64,000 bases of DNA. Source: Bog-532 sp963828445 (GTDB lineage: Bacteria; Actinomycetota; Actinomycetes; Streptosporangiales; Streptosporangiaceae). Numbering within the stretch: the first letter of the stretch is position 1; every line of letters starts with the position of its first letter. The notes under the pieces were generated by a model. That model worked only from the letters and a program-made list of their open reading frames with translations. It ran no database searches and was not told where the DNA came from. The translations under genes and the position numbers were made by a program. This document shows positions 34,271 through 42,583 of the stretch, one piece after another. The DNA is taken from contig CAWHFP010000001.1 of NCBI GenBank assembly GCA_963828445.1, positions 248,001 to 312,000 on the forward strand. The letters are read 5' to 3'.

Positions 34271-34830
34271 GCGACCCCGAGCACCGGTTCCGGCAGCTGC
34301 GGCCGACCGACGTCAAGCGGCTCAACCGGACCTGGCGGCGCGGCACCCAGGCCCGGGTGGCCCTGCTGCTGGACTCGGTCACCCAGCCGTTCAACGTGGG
34401 CTCGATCGTCCGCTCGGCGGCCGCCTTCGGCGTCGAGCACGTCTGGCTGTGCGGCAACAGCACGCCCCTGGACCATCCCGCGGTGCGCAAGACGGCGCTG
34501 GGCACCGAACGGTTCCTGTCCTGGGACCGGATCGACGCCCCGGCCGACGCGGCCCGGACCGCGGCCGCGGCGGGCCTGCGGGTGGTGGCCATCGAGCTGG
34601 CGGCCGGGGCCACGCCGCTGTTCGACGCCCCGCTGGACGGGGACGTGTGCCTGGCCATCGGGAACGAGGACCACGGCTGCTCCCCGGCCCTGCTCGACGT
34701 GGTCGACAGCGCGGCCTACATTCCCCAGGTCGGCCGGGTGGGGTCACTGAACGTAGCCGTGGCCGCGGCGATCGCGCTGGCCGACACCCGGCGCCGCGAA
34801 TGGGAAAAGGCAAGGCCAGCCGATACCTGA
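34267..34830 (+). CDS. TrmH/SpoU-family RNA methyltransferase
   Basis: 187 aa. The three SpoU motifs are present: QPFNVGSIVRSAAAFG, LAIGNEDHGCSPALL and GRVGSLNVAVAAAIALADTRR. These form the trefoil-knot SAM site of 2'-O-ribose methyltransferases. The short N-terminus (EHRFRQLRPTDVKRLNRTWRRG) resembles TrmH rather than RlmB with its extra domain. GTG at 34267 is coupled to the preceding methyltransferase, so both probably modify tRNA or rRNA in one operon. Confidence 0.88.
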   Translation: MSDPEHRFRQLRPTDVKRLNRTWRRGTQARVALLLDSVTQPFNVGSIVRSAAAFGVEHVWLCGNSTPLDHPAVRKTALGTERFLSWDRIDAPADAARTAAAAGLRVVAIELAAGATPLFDAPLDGDVCLAIGNEDHGCSPALLDVVDSAAYIPQVGRVGSLNVAVAAAIALADTRRREWEKARPADT

Positions 34831-34927
34831 GCCGGGCTGGAGGGCACCAGAGCCCGACACCTAAAGCTCAGCGAGATGAACTACGCTGTTTACCTACGGT
34901 ACCCACGAGCCGCTGATACTGGGGGCT

Positions 34928-35722
34928 GTGCTGCGAGCAGACGTTGAACAACGCCGCCCCGTCGCCTACCTCGACCGTGCGCTCCCGATCGCCTTCGCGC
35001 ACCGCGGGGGCGCCGCGCATCAGCCGGAGAATTCCTGGGCCGCGTTCGAGCACGCGGTGAACCTGGGCTACACCCACCTGGAGACCGACACCAGGGCCAC
35101 CCAGGACGGGATCCTGCTGGCCTTCCACGACCGCACCCTGGACCGGGTCACCGACCGCCGGGGCCGGATCTCCCGCCTGCCGTACCGGGAGGTGTCGGCG
35201 GCCCGGATCAACGGCACCGAGGAGATCCCGCTCATCGAGGACCTGATCATGGCCTGGCCGGACCTGCGGTTCAACGTCGACCTCAAGGACGTGCCCGCCA
35301 TCGAGCCGATGATGGAGGTGCTGCGCCGCACCCGGGCCTGGGACCGGGTGTGCGTCACCTCGTTCTCGGCCCGGCGGCTGCACGCGGCCCGGGTCCTGCT
35401 GGACCGGCCGGTGTGCATGGCCTTGTCCCCGGCCGGGGTGGCCGCGCTGCGGGTGACCGGCGGCCTGCCCCGGTTCGGGGACGCGCTCGCGGCCAAGCTG
35501 GCCCGCACCGGCGTGCACTGCGCCCAGGTGCCGCTGCAGATCGCCACCCCGACGTTCGTGCGCCAGGCCCACGACGCCGGTCTCCAGGTGCACGTGTGGA
35601 CCCTGAACCGGCGGGCCGACATGGAACGGGCCCTGGACCTGGGCGCCGACGGCATCATGACCGACCAGACCGTGCTGCTGCGCGAGGTGCTGACCGAGCG
35701 GGGGCTCTGGAACCGGAATTGA
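34928..35722 (+). CDS. Glycerophosphodiester phosphodiesterase
   Basis: 264 aa. TIM-barrel GDPD enzyme giving glycerol 3-phosphate and an alcohol. It has the HRGG motif at His25 (AFAHRGGAAHQPENSWAAFEHAVNLGYTHLETDTRATQDGILLAFHD), including the metal-binding Glu/Asp pair and the second catalytic His. The later LRFNVDLKD and LQVHVWTLNRRADMERALDLGADGIMTD are canonical. No signal peptide, so a cytoplasmic UgpQ-like form. GTG at 34928 follows GATACT by 7 nt; no ribosome site is visible. Confidence 0.9.
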   Translation: MLRADVEQRRPVAYLDRALPIAFAHRGGAAHQPENSWAAFEHAVNLGYTHLETDTRATQDGILLAFHDRTLDRVTDRRGRISRLPYREVSAARINGTEEIPLIEDLIMAWPDLRFNVDLKDVPAIEPMMEVLRRTRAWDRVCVTSFSARRLHAARVLLDRPVCMALSPAGVAALRVTGGLPRFGDALAAKLARTGVHCAQVPLQIATPTFVRQAHDAGLQVHVWTLNRRADMERALDLGADGIMTDQTVLLREVLTERGLWNRN

Positions 35723-35853
35723 GTGCCCGCTCAGCCCGGCCCGGGTAGGGTCGGGCCCGGGGTTCCAGCGGCCTGAAAAGGGCGTTTTCGCCCCGGGTAA
35801 GCGCTCCCCGTTCTTTTCCGGCGCGCTAACAGGGTTGGACCGGAGCGTAACCG

Positions 35854-35879
35854 GGAATCTTGTCCGCGTATTCGGCGTT
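35854..35879 (+). promoter_or_regulatory. SigR-type promoter of rbpA
   Basis: GGAAT (35854-35858), 18 bases, then GTT (35877-35879). This matches the GGGAAT-N18-GTT consensus of the thiol-stress sigma factor SigR/SigH, of which rbpA is a known target in Streptomyces. It lies 42 bp before the rbpA start. Confidence 0.8.
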
Positions 35880-35920
35880 GAGAAACCAAGACGGCTGAGC
35901 GCTTGGGAGGCAGCACCCTA

Positions 35921-36310
35921 ATGGCCGAACGCGCACTACGCGGTACTCGGCTCGGATCCACGAGCTATGAGAACGACCGCAATACCGACCTCGCCCCACG
36001 GCAAGAGGTCGCTTTCGACTGCCCCAAGGGCCACCACTTTACCGTGCCCTTCGCTGCAGAGGCGGAACTCCCCCCAACTTGGGAGTGCCGGGTCTGTGGT
36101 GCTGTCGCCTTCGCGGCGACGGGCGAGTCACCTGCTCCGAAGAAGGTGAAGCCGCCGCGCAGCCACTGGGACATGCTGCTCGAACGGCGAACGGTAGACG
36201 ATCTGGAAGCGGTGCTGGCGGAACGACTCGAGGTCATCCGGGGCCGCCGCGGCGCCCCGGCCCCGTCCGAGAGTGACACCCGCCGGACCCGTCAGCGCAA
36301 GAGCGCCTGA
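35921..36310 (+). CDS. rbpA: RNA polymerase-binding protein RbpA
   Basis: 129 aa, the usual length. It binds RNA polymerase and primary sigma factors and aids open-complex formation. The N-terminal tail (MAERALRGTRLGSTSYENDRNTDLAPRQEVAFDC) and the core with its paired Cys (FDCPKGHHFTVPFAAEAELPPTWECRVCG) are followed by the basic linker and the sigma-interaction helix (SHWDMLLERRTVDDLEAVLAERLEVIRGRR). A GGGAGG lies 10 nt before the ATG. It is preceded by a SigR-type promoter, followed by an intrinsic terminator, and converges with ppm1, a conserved actinobacterial neighbourhood. Confidence 0.97.
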   Translation: MAERALRGTRLGSTSYENDRNTDLAPRQEVAFDCPKGHHFTVPFAAEAELPPTWECRVCGAVAFAATGESPAPKKVKPPRSHWDMLLERRTVDDLEAVLAERLEVIRGRRGAPAPSESDTRRTRQRKSA

Positions 36311-36336
36311 ACAGAGTACGAACCAACGACGCGAGG

Positions 36337-36377
36337 AGCTGGGCAGGCGACCCGTGAACGCCTGCCCCAGCTATTTT
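36337..36377 (+). terminator. Intrinsic terminator after rbpA
   Basis: AGCTGGGCAGGCG pairs with CGCCTGCCCCAGCT across a 9-base loop, with one bulged C, and is followed by ATTTT. It lies 26 bp after the rbpA stop and just before the end of the opposing ppm1 gene. Confidence 0.85.
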
Positions 36378-36387
36378 CCCCGGTACG

Positions 36388-37131
36388 TTACTTGTGCCGC
36401 CGGCCGAGCCGGCTGGCCACGCCCCACTGGGCGACCCGCAGGAACGCTTCCCCGATGATCGCGCGGCTCATCTTGCTCGCGCCGCGTTCCCGCTCCACGA
36501 ACGTGATCGGGACCTCCACGATGCGCAGGCCCGCCCGGACCATGCGCAGGGTCAGGTCGATCTGAAAGCAGTACCCGGCTGACTCCACCGTGTCCAGGCT
36601 GATCGCCCGCAGCGCCGAGGCCCGGTAGGCCCGGTAACCGCCGGTCGCGTCCTTGATGTGCAGTCCCAGCATGATCCGGGTGTAGACGTTGGCGCCGCGG
36701 GACAGCACCTCACGCGACCGCGGCCAGTTCAGCAGCTGCCCGCCCGGCACCCAGCGGGACCCGATCACGCCGTCGGCGCCGTCCAGCGCGGCCAGCAGCT
36801 GCGGCAGTTGCTCGGGCTGATGGGAGCCGTCCGCGTCCATCTCCACCACGGCGTCGTAGCCGCGCTCCAGGGCCCAGCGGAACCCGGCGATGTAGGCGGG
36901 CCCGAGCCCGGCCTTGTCCGTCCGGTGCAGCACCTGGATGTGCGAGTCAGCCTCGGACAGCTTGTCGGCCAGGTCGCCGGTGCCGTCGGGGCTGTTGTCG
37001 TCGACCACCAGCAGGTCGGCGTAAGGCACCGCGGCGCGCAACCGGCTGGAGATCGACTCCAGGTTCTGCCGCTCCTCGTACGTCGGCATGACGACGGCAA
37101 CACGCTCGATGGGTGAAGTGGGCTCTGCCAC
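36388..37131 (-). CDS. ppm1: Polyprenol-phosphate mannose synthase (GT2)
   Basis: 247 aa. Transfers mannose from GDP-mannose to polyprenyl phosphate, supplying the donor for lipoglycan and protein O-mannosylation. It has VVMPTYEERQNLESI, LLVVDDNSPDGTGDLAD, AGLGPAYIAGFRWALERGYDAVVEMDADGSHQPEQL (DAD metal motif), ATGGYRAYRASALR, and the VEVPITFVERERGASKM end. It corresponds to the soluble catalytic domain without the Lnt-like membrane domain fused in some mycobacteria. GTG start at 37131; the adjacent rbpA supports the assignment. Confidence 0.92.
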   Translation of the reverse strand: MAEPTSPIERVAVVMPTYEERQNLESISSRLRAAVPYADLLVVDDNSPDGTGDLADKLSEADSHIQVLHRTDKAGLGPAYIAGFRWALERGYDAVVEMDADGSHQPEQLPQLLAALDGADGVIGSRWVPGGQLLNWPRSREVLSRGANVYTRIMLGLHIKDATGGYRAYRASALRAISLDTVESAGYCFQIDLTLRMVRAGLRIVEVPITFVERERGASKMSRAIIGEAFLRVAQWGVASRLGRRHK

Positions 37132-37886
37132 GCTCCCTGCCCTTCGCCTGGCTCAAGGTCCGCTGGTGTAGGCCGACCAGGATATCGGCCTGAGGCTTGT
37201 CCAACGTCCGCGGCGAGCCAGGGGTTCCCCGTGCGTGGCGCGGGCGGGACCGCGGCAACGATGCCGCCTGGGGCGTCTGTGCCCGTTCGGGGCTGAGTAG
37301 TCCCTTACCGGGACTTGTACCCGGTTCGCGGGGGAAGGAAAAGGATCCGGGCGGCACCTTCGGACCGGGGGCCGTCCCGCCGGCAACGAGCTCGGCCTCC
37401 GTTGTCTACTGGGCGCCCGGATCCTTTCCCAAGCCCAACCCCCGTCCAGCAGGTACCGTGTGGCGGCCCTGTCACCGCACCGGGCAGAAAAACGGCTGGC
37501 TGCAAGCGTTCCCCACCCCGATGCGGGCCAGATCATGGCGGGCCTGAACACTCCGGCCAGCCCGCCCGGGTCTGGACCGTGGGCAGCAACTTACCGCTTG
37601 TTCTATCGATGTCAACCCCCCGGAACGTCATCAAGCAGGCACCCTCCGGACAGAGCACTGGCCACCCGGCGGCGGGCTGGCCGACCCTGGCCACGGGCCG
37701 GTCCGGCCCGGATTTGCCGCCGAACTGTTACGCCGGCCCAGCCGGTTTCCCCGCGCGCGGGTAAGGAGCACCCGGGGCGGAGCTGACGATAAATTCTCCT
37801 GCCAGGTGGTTCAATCTCAAAATTTTTTCGTCTAACGTGGATGCCAGAGAGGATTATCCACTGCATCTGACCTCGGGGAGGCCCGC
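37132..37886. other. 755-bp intergenic region between ppm1 and kamA
   Basis: No frame here has convincing coding character. It holds a long-range inverted repeat (37340-37427). Nearer kamA there is a distinctly AT-rich strip (37790-37860) containing AATTTTTTCG, a likely promoter region, followed by GGGGAGG and the kamA GTG. It is large enough for the divergent ppm1 and kamA promoters plus an untranslated RNA, but no known riboswitch class was recognised. Confidence 0.5.
37340..37427. other. Long-range hairpin / structured RNA candidate
   Basis: AAAGGATCCGGGCG (37340-37353) and its perfect complement CGCCCGGATCCTTT (37414-37427) enclose 60 bases that contain further G/C-rich complementary stretches. 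It is not followed by a T run, so it does not look like an ordinary terminator. It could be an RNA element in the 5' leader of ppm1 (minus) or kamA (plus). Confidence 0.5.
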
Positions 37887-39272
37887 GTGATCGACCAGCC
37901 GTACGTGTACCAGCGACAGGAGCTCACCGAGCCGGACTGGCGGCGGTTCCCGGGCTGGGCCGACGTCACCACCGCCGAGTGGGAGTCCGTGCAGTGGCAG
38001 CGCGCCCACTGCGTGAAGAACGCCCGCCAGCTGCGCAAGGTCGTGGGCGAAGGGCTGGCCGAGACGTTCTTCGCTGACCTGGACCAGGACCAGCGGTCCC
38101 GGGCCACCATGTCCATGCTGGTGCCGCCCCAGATGGTGAACACCATGGCGCCCACCACGGCCCCCTCGGACCCGGCCTTCACCGACGCCTTCTACGCCGA
38201 CCCGGTGCGCCGCTACATGATCCCGGTCTTCAGCGACCGCCGCACCGACTGGCCCTCGCACCCGTACGCGCAGCGGGACTCGCTGCACGAGGCGGAGATG
38301 TGGGCCGTGGAGGGGCTGACCCACCGCTACCCGACCAAGGTGCTGGCCGAGGTGCTGCCCACCTGCCCGCAGTACTGCGGGCACTGCACCCGGATGGACC
38401 TGGTCGGTAACCCCACCCCCACCGCCGACAAGCACAAGTTCACCCTGGCCCGGCCGGACCGGCTCGGCGCCATGATCGACTACCTGCGCCGCACCCCCGG
38501 CGTGCGGGACGTGGTGGTCTCCGGCGGCGACGTGGCCAACCTGCCCTGGCCCCGGCTGGAGGAGTTCGTCGCCTCGCTGCTCGAGATCGACTCGGTCCGC
38601 GACATCCGGCTGGCCAGCAAGGCCCTGATGGGCCTGCCCCAGCACTGGCTGTCCGACGAGGTGCGGGCGGGCATGTCCCGGCTGGCGGCCACGGCCTCCG
38701 ACCGGGGCGTGAGCATCGCCATCCACACCCACGTCAACAGCGCCCAGTCGGTCACCCCGCTGGTGGCCAAGGCGGCGCGGGCCATGCTCGACACCGGTAT
38801 CCGGGACGTCCGCAACCAGGGTGTGCTGCTGCGCGGGGTCAACGACAGCGTGCCCGCCCTGCTGGACCTGTGCTTCGCCCTGCTCGACGAGGCCAAGATC
38901 ATGCCCTACTACTTCTACATGTGCGACATGATCCCGGGCAGTGAGCACTGGCGGCTCTCCGTGGCTGAGGCCCAGGAGCTGCAGCACCAGATCATGGGCT
39001 ACCTGCCCGGCTTCGCCACCCCGCGGGTGGTCTGCGACGTGCCCTACGTGGGCAAGCGCTGGGTGCACCAGGTGTCCCGGTACGACACCGACCTCGGCAT
39101 CTCGTACTGGACCAAGAACTACCGGACCGCGGTCGAGGCCCACGACGAGCTGGCCATCAGCCGCGAGTACCCGTACTACGACCCGATCTACACGCTGCCC
39201 GAGGCGGGGCAGGACTGGTGGCGGGTCCGGACCGCGGCCGCCGGCGCCCCGGCCGCGACCGTCCCGGCCTGA
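37887..39272 (+). CDS. kamA: Lysine 2,3-aminomutase family radical SAM protein
   Basis: 461 aa. KamA converts L-lysine to beta-lysine using SAM, a [4Fe-4S] cluster and PLP. The cluster motif CPQYCGHC (Cys160, Cys164, Cys167) is exact CxxxCxxC and is followed by TRMDLVGN. VVVSGGDVANLPWPRLEEFV, HVNSAQSVTPLVAKAARAMLDTGIRDVRNQGVLLRGVNDS and YYFYMCDMIPGSEHWR follow family form. GTG with GGGGAGG. No beta-lysine acetyltransferase or NRPS gene is adjacent, so either an isolated catabolic/osmolyte function or a related aminomutase activity is possible. A strong terminator hairpin follows. Confidence 0.88.
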   Translation: MIDQPYVYQRQELTEPDWRRFPGWADVTTAEWESVQWQRAHCVKNARQLRKVVGEGLAETFFADLDQDQRSRATMSMLVPPQMVNTMAPTTAPSDPAFTDAFYADPVRRYMIPVFSDRRTDWPSHPYAQRDSLHEAEMWAVEGLTHRYPTKVLAEVLPTCPQYCGHCTRMDLVGNPTPTADKHKFTLARPDRLGAMIDYLRRTPGVRDVVVSGGDVANLPWPRLEEFVASLLEIDSVRDIRLASKALMGLPQHWLSDEVRAGMSRLAATASDRGVSIAIHTHVNSAQSVTPLVAKAARAMLDTGIRDVRNQGVLLRGVNDSVPALLDLCFALLDEAKIMPYYFYMCDMIPGSEHWRLSVAEAQELQHQIMGYLPGFATPRVVCDVPYVGKRWVHQVSRYDTDLGISYWTKNYRTAVEAHDELAISREYPYYDPIYTLPEAGQDWWRVRTAAAGAPAATVPA

Positions 39273-39285
39273 GCTTGCTGATGGA

Positions 39286-39317
39286 GATGGCCCCCGCCGA
39301 TCCGGGCGGGGGCCATC
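39286..39317. terminator. Bidirectional terminator hairpin
   Basis: GATGGCCCCCGCC and GGCGGGGGCCATC form a perfect 13-bp stem around a 6-base loop, between the converging kamA and AhpD-like genes. There is no U tract, as is common in actinomycetes. Confidence 0.8.
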
Positions 39318-39354
39318 GTGCTCTCGGGGCCCGCTCGCTTCCGGGGCCCGGCCT

Positions 39355-39834
39355 TTACAGCTGGGTGAACTGGCCTGGCTGGTAGCTGCCCGCGGGCACC
39401 TGCAGCATGACGTTCAGCCGGTTGTAGGTGTTGATGACCGAGATCGTCACCACCAGCGCCATGAGCTGGTCGTCGTCGTAGTGCTTGGCCGCGTTGGCCC
39501 ACACCTCGTCGCTCACGCCACCGGCCGCGTCGGCGATGCGGGTGCCCTGCTCGGCCAGTTCCAGCGCGGCCCGCTCGGCCTCGGTGAACACGGTGGCCTC
39601 GCGCCAGGCCGCGACCAGGTTGAGCCGCTGCGGGTCCTCCCCCGCGTGGACGGCGTCCTTGTAGTGCATGTCGGTGCACATGCCGCAGCCGTTGATCTGG
39701 CTGGCCCGCAGCTTCACCAGTTCCTGGGTGGATTCGGGCAGACCCGAGTCGGTCATCGTCGTGGCCGCCGCGTTGAAGCGCTTGACGAACTTCATGGCCT
39801 GCGGGCTGCCGAACAGGTTGAGTCGGGCTTCCAT
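39355..39834 (-). CDS. Carboxymuconolactone decarboxylase / AhpD-like protein
   Basis: 159 aa. All-helical AhpD-like fold with the redox motif CGMCTDMHYKDA (Cys50 and Cys53 plus His), expected to act in peroxide or alkylhydroperoxide reduction. MEARLNLFGSPQAMKFVKRFN is the standard opening. The ATG at 39834 lies 6 nt after GAGGAG; an ATG two codons upstream is too close to it. It is preceded on the same strand by lgt (61 bp gap). Confidence 0.88.
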   Translation of the reverse strand: MEARLNLFGSPQAMKFVKRFNAAATTMTDSGLPESTQELVKLRASQINGCGMCTDMHYKDAVHAGEDPQRLNLVAAWREATVFTEAERAALELAEQGTRIADAAGGVSDEVWANAAKHYDDDQLMALVVTISVINTYNRLNVMLQVPAGSYQPGQFTQL

Positions 39835-39895
39835 CGTCATCTCCTCGCTGATTTTGTTCTCAGCTGTATGACGACGCAGCGGCCGCGAGTGTGAC

Positions 39896-40942
39896 TCAGT
39901 CGGCGGAGGACTTTCCGGCCGGCTCCTCCGGTTCAGCGGCCGGATCCGCCGCTGGATCGGAGGCTGGGTCCGCCGTGCCGACGGCGGGCTCGGCCTCCGG
40001 GTCGTCGGCGGCCGCCCCGGCCTCGCTCAGCACCCCGTCGGCCTGGGTGTCCCGGGCCAGGTAGCCAGGCTGGGCGTTGCCCGCGGCCAGTTCGGCCACG
40101 GGCAGGCCGGCCGCGGCCCGCCGGTGGCCCCGGCGCTGGATGATCACGAACCAGGCCAGACCGGCCACGGTCAGCCCGATGGCCACATACATGTTGAGCC
40201 GCAGGCCCAGGAAATGCTGGGACGGGTCGACCCGCAGCGACTCCTCGAAGATCCGGAACGCCGAATACCCGGCCACGTACAGCGCGAACAGGCCCGGGGC
40301 GAAGATCTTGCGGTGGTGGCCCAGCCAGACCAGGAACGCGGCCAGCGCGAAGTCCCAGATCAGCTCGTACAAGAACGTGGGCTGGAAGAACGCGAACTGG
40401 GTGTACCCGGCCGGGCGGAAGCCGGCCGGGATGGCCAGCCCCCACGGCAGGCTGGTCGGGCCGCCGAACAGCTCCTTGTTGAAGTAGTTGCCGATCCGGC
40501 CCAGGCCCTGGGCCACCAGCAGCGCGGGCGCCACCGCGTCCATGGCCATGATGAAGCTGCCGCCGAACCGGCGGATGCGCCAGCCACCGACCAGCACCGC
40601 GACCGGGATCGCGCCCCAGATGCCCAGGCCGCCGTCCCACACCGCGAGCACGCCGTACCAGACGTGCGGGATGTAGGCCGGGGTGGTGATGTCGAAGTAG
40701 ATGCGGCCGCCGATGATCCCGGCGGGCACGCTCCACATGGCGACGTCGTACATCAGCTCCGGGTCGCCGCCCGCGCGGACCCAGCGCCGCCGGGTGATGT
40801 AGATGGCGGCGGCGATGCCGACCAGGTACATGACCGCGTAGAAGTGGATGAACAGTGGCCCGATGTGGAATCCGCTGATCGGCGGGCTGGGGATGTGGGC
40901 CGCCGCCGCGCTGACCAATGGGGCTGTCCCCTGCGTCGCCAT
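39896..40942 (-). CDS. lgt: Prolipoprotein diacylglyceryl transferase
   Basis: 348 aa. Attaches diacylglycerol to the lipobox Cys of prelipoproteins at the membrane. Seven hydrophobic helices; signature LGRIGNYFNKELFGGP, with LFIHFYAVMYLVGIAAAIYI and GLFALYVAGYSAFRIFEESLRVDP. An Ala/Glu/Asp/Pro-rich C-terminal tail of about 75 residues is typical of actinomycetes. ATG at 40942 sits 7 nt behind TAGCCT (40950-40955, minus strand), without a ribosome site. The usual trp or pyk neighbours are absent. Confidence 0.93.
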   Translation of the reverse strand: MATQGTAPLVSAAAAHIPSPPISGFHIGPLFIHFYAVMYLVGIAAAIYITRRRWVRAGGDPELMYDVAMWSVPAGIIGGRIYFDITTPAYIPHVWYGVLAVWDGGLGIWGAIPVAVLVGGWRIRRFGGSFIMAMDAVAPALLVAQGLGRIGNYFNKELFGGPTSLPWGLAIPAGFRPAGYTQFAFFQPTFLYELIWDFALAAFLVWLGHHRKIFAPGLFALYVAGYSAFRIFEESLRVDPSQHFLGLRLNMYVAIGLTVAGLAWFVIIQRRGHRRAAAGLPVAELAAGNAQPGYLARDTQADGVLSEAGAAADDPEAEPAVGTADPASDPAADPAAEPEEPAGKSSAD

Positions 40943-40968
40943 GCGCCCCAGGCTAGTGCACCCAGATG

Positions 40969-42538
40969 TCACCGGCGCTCGTGCACCAGAAGGTCCCGCG
41001 GGCGGTGCAGAACCAGGTAGGCCCCGCGGGAAAACACCACCTGGTAACCGTCCCGCTTCAGGTGGGCGATCTGGGCCCGCTGGCCGGCCAGCGAGGTGAA
41101 CGGGAACGTCCAGTGCGTCTGGGCCACGATCCACGGCGCGGAGGCGGACGCCGCGGCCGGCCCCCACAGGAGTACGGTGTTCCGCCCGGACAGCTGGGGC
41201 CCGAGCATTTGCGGCGCGTCCACCGTCACCCCGGGGGGCACGTGCGCGTCGGCCGCGGCTTGGTCCGCTTCTTGGCTGGTCCCCCGGTAGAACCCCGGCG
41301 TGACCACGCTGACCAGTGCGAACCGCGGCGCCACCGCCACCGCCGCGGCACACAACGCCGCCGCCACCCCTATCGCGGCGCGCCGCTTCTTGCTGTTATC
41401 ATCCCGTCGCCGCGGCCCCCGCCGCACCCGCCGCACCCGCCGCGCCCAGCCGGTCAGCCGGACTCCGCCGTCGACGGCCCCGACGACCAGCACCATCTCG
41501 ATGAAGGCGTTGTACTGGTAGGCGGTCCCCCACCAGTTGGGGGCCGAGGAGGCCAGCATCCGCTCGGCCAGCAGCGGCAGCGCGGCCAGCGTGACCGGCG
41601 ACAGCAGCGGCAGGAACAGCAGCACGCCGCTCAGCCAGGCCACGGTGGTGACCTTCTCGGCCGGGCTGACCGCCAGCCGGGCCACGGCCAGCGGGTCGCG
41701 CAGCGCGTGCGCGGCGGCCTGGGTCATGTCCGGGCCCAGCGACCAGTAGGCCCAGTAGTAGGTGGCCCGGCCCCCGAACGCGGGCCGCAGGACCATGGTG
41801 GCCAGCAGCACGGCCGCCAGGCCGCCCGCGATTAAACCGGAGGCCAGCAGCAGGCGATCCCGGCGGTGGTGCGGACCGGACCCGGCCAGCGGGTGCCCCG
41901 GCGCCCAGGCCTCGAACTGCCCGGGCCGGGCGGCCAGCAGGAACAGCCCGAACCCGGCCAGCAGCAGCCCCATGTCCTCCTTGACCAGCAGCAGCCCGGC
42001 CGCCGCCCCGAGCGCGGCCCGGATCCGGCCGGCCGCCAGCCGCTCGAAGAACAGCGCGGTCAGCACGGGCACGAACACCACCTCGTGGAACCCGGCCGCG
42101 ACCGCCTCGGCCACCGGCCAGCTCAGCACGTAGGCCACCGACACCAGGTAGGCGCCGGCCGCGACTCCCCGTGACCCGCCGGGTGAACACCCATAGCGGC
42201 GGCACGGCCAGCGCGAACAGCACACCCTGGGCCACGATCAGGTCCTGCGGCCCGTGGTGGATCCAGTACAGCGGGGCCAGCAGGATGAGGATCGGTGACC
42301 AGTGGTCGCCGAGCACGGAGAAGCCGGGCCCGAACCCGTCCTGGACTCCCTTGACCGGGGCGACCCCGGCGTGAAAGTGCGCGTAGGACTGGACCGCCTG
42401 GTCGAAGATGACCAGGTCGTAGGAGCCGATGCGGAATGTCGAGTACTGCACCAGGCCGTAGGTGATGTAGACGGCCGCGGCGGCCATGGTCAGCATTATC
42501 ACGGCGAGCGCGCGAAACGTCACGGAGCGTCGACTCAT
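40969..42538 (-). pseudogene. DUF2079 membrane protein, frameshifted
   Basis: The first frame starts with ATG at 42538 (VTFRALAVIMLTMAAAAVYITYGLVQYSTFRIGSYDLVIFDQAVQSYAHF..., ending WVFTRRVTGSRG). The continuation lies in another frame (VAAGAYLVSVAYVLSWPVAEAVAAGFHEVVFVPVLTALFFERLA...). The break is near 42160-42171 and amounts to one surplus base. Joined, it is about 520 aa with some ten membrane helices and a soluble end, the DUF2079 form. It contains the 18-bp repeat in-frame as DDNSKKR, in a basic loop. The first frame starts 8 nt after TACGAT. Either a real pseudogene or a base-call error; function unknown. Confidence 0.75.
41384..41401 (+). repeat. Dispersed 18-bp repeat, copy 4 of 4
   Basis: Exact CGCTTCTTGCTGTTATCA inside the DUF2079 gene. 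Read on the minus strand it encodes DNSKKR in an Arg-rich cytoplasmic loop and keeps the frame. Confidence 0.9.
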
Positions 42539-42583
42539 CGCCGGACATCGTACCGCCGGGCAAGGTCAGCTAAGTTATGGCGT

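Noticed and set aside
37300..37480. Known riboswitch (ydaO/c-di-AMP, cobalamin or lysine class)
   Set aside because: The conserved core sequences of these classes as I remember them are not visible; kept only as an unassigned structured element.
312..41401. 18-bp repeat as IS terminal repeats, attachment sites or a CRISPR array
   Set aside because: All copies are in the same orientation, 5-27 kb apart, without transposase, integrase, target duplication or regular spacers.
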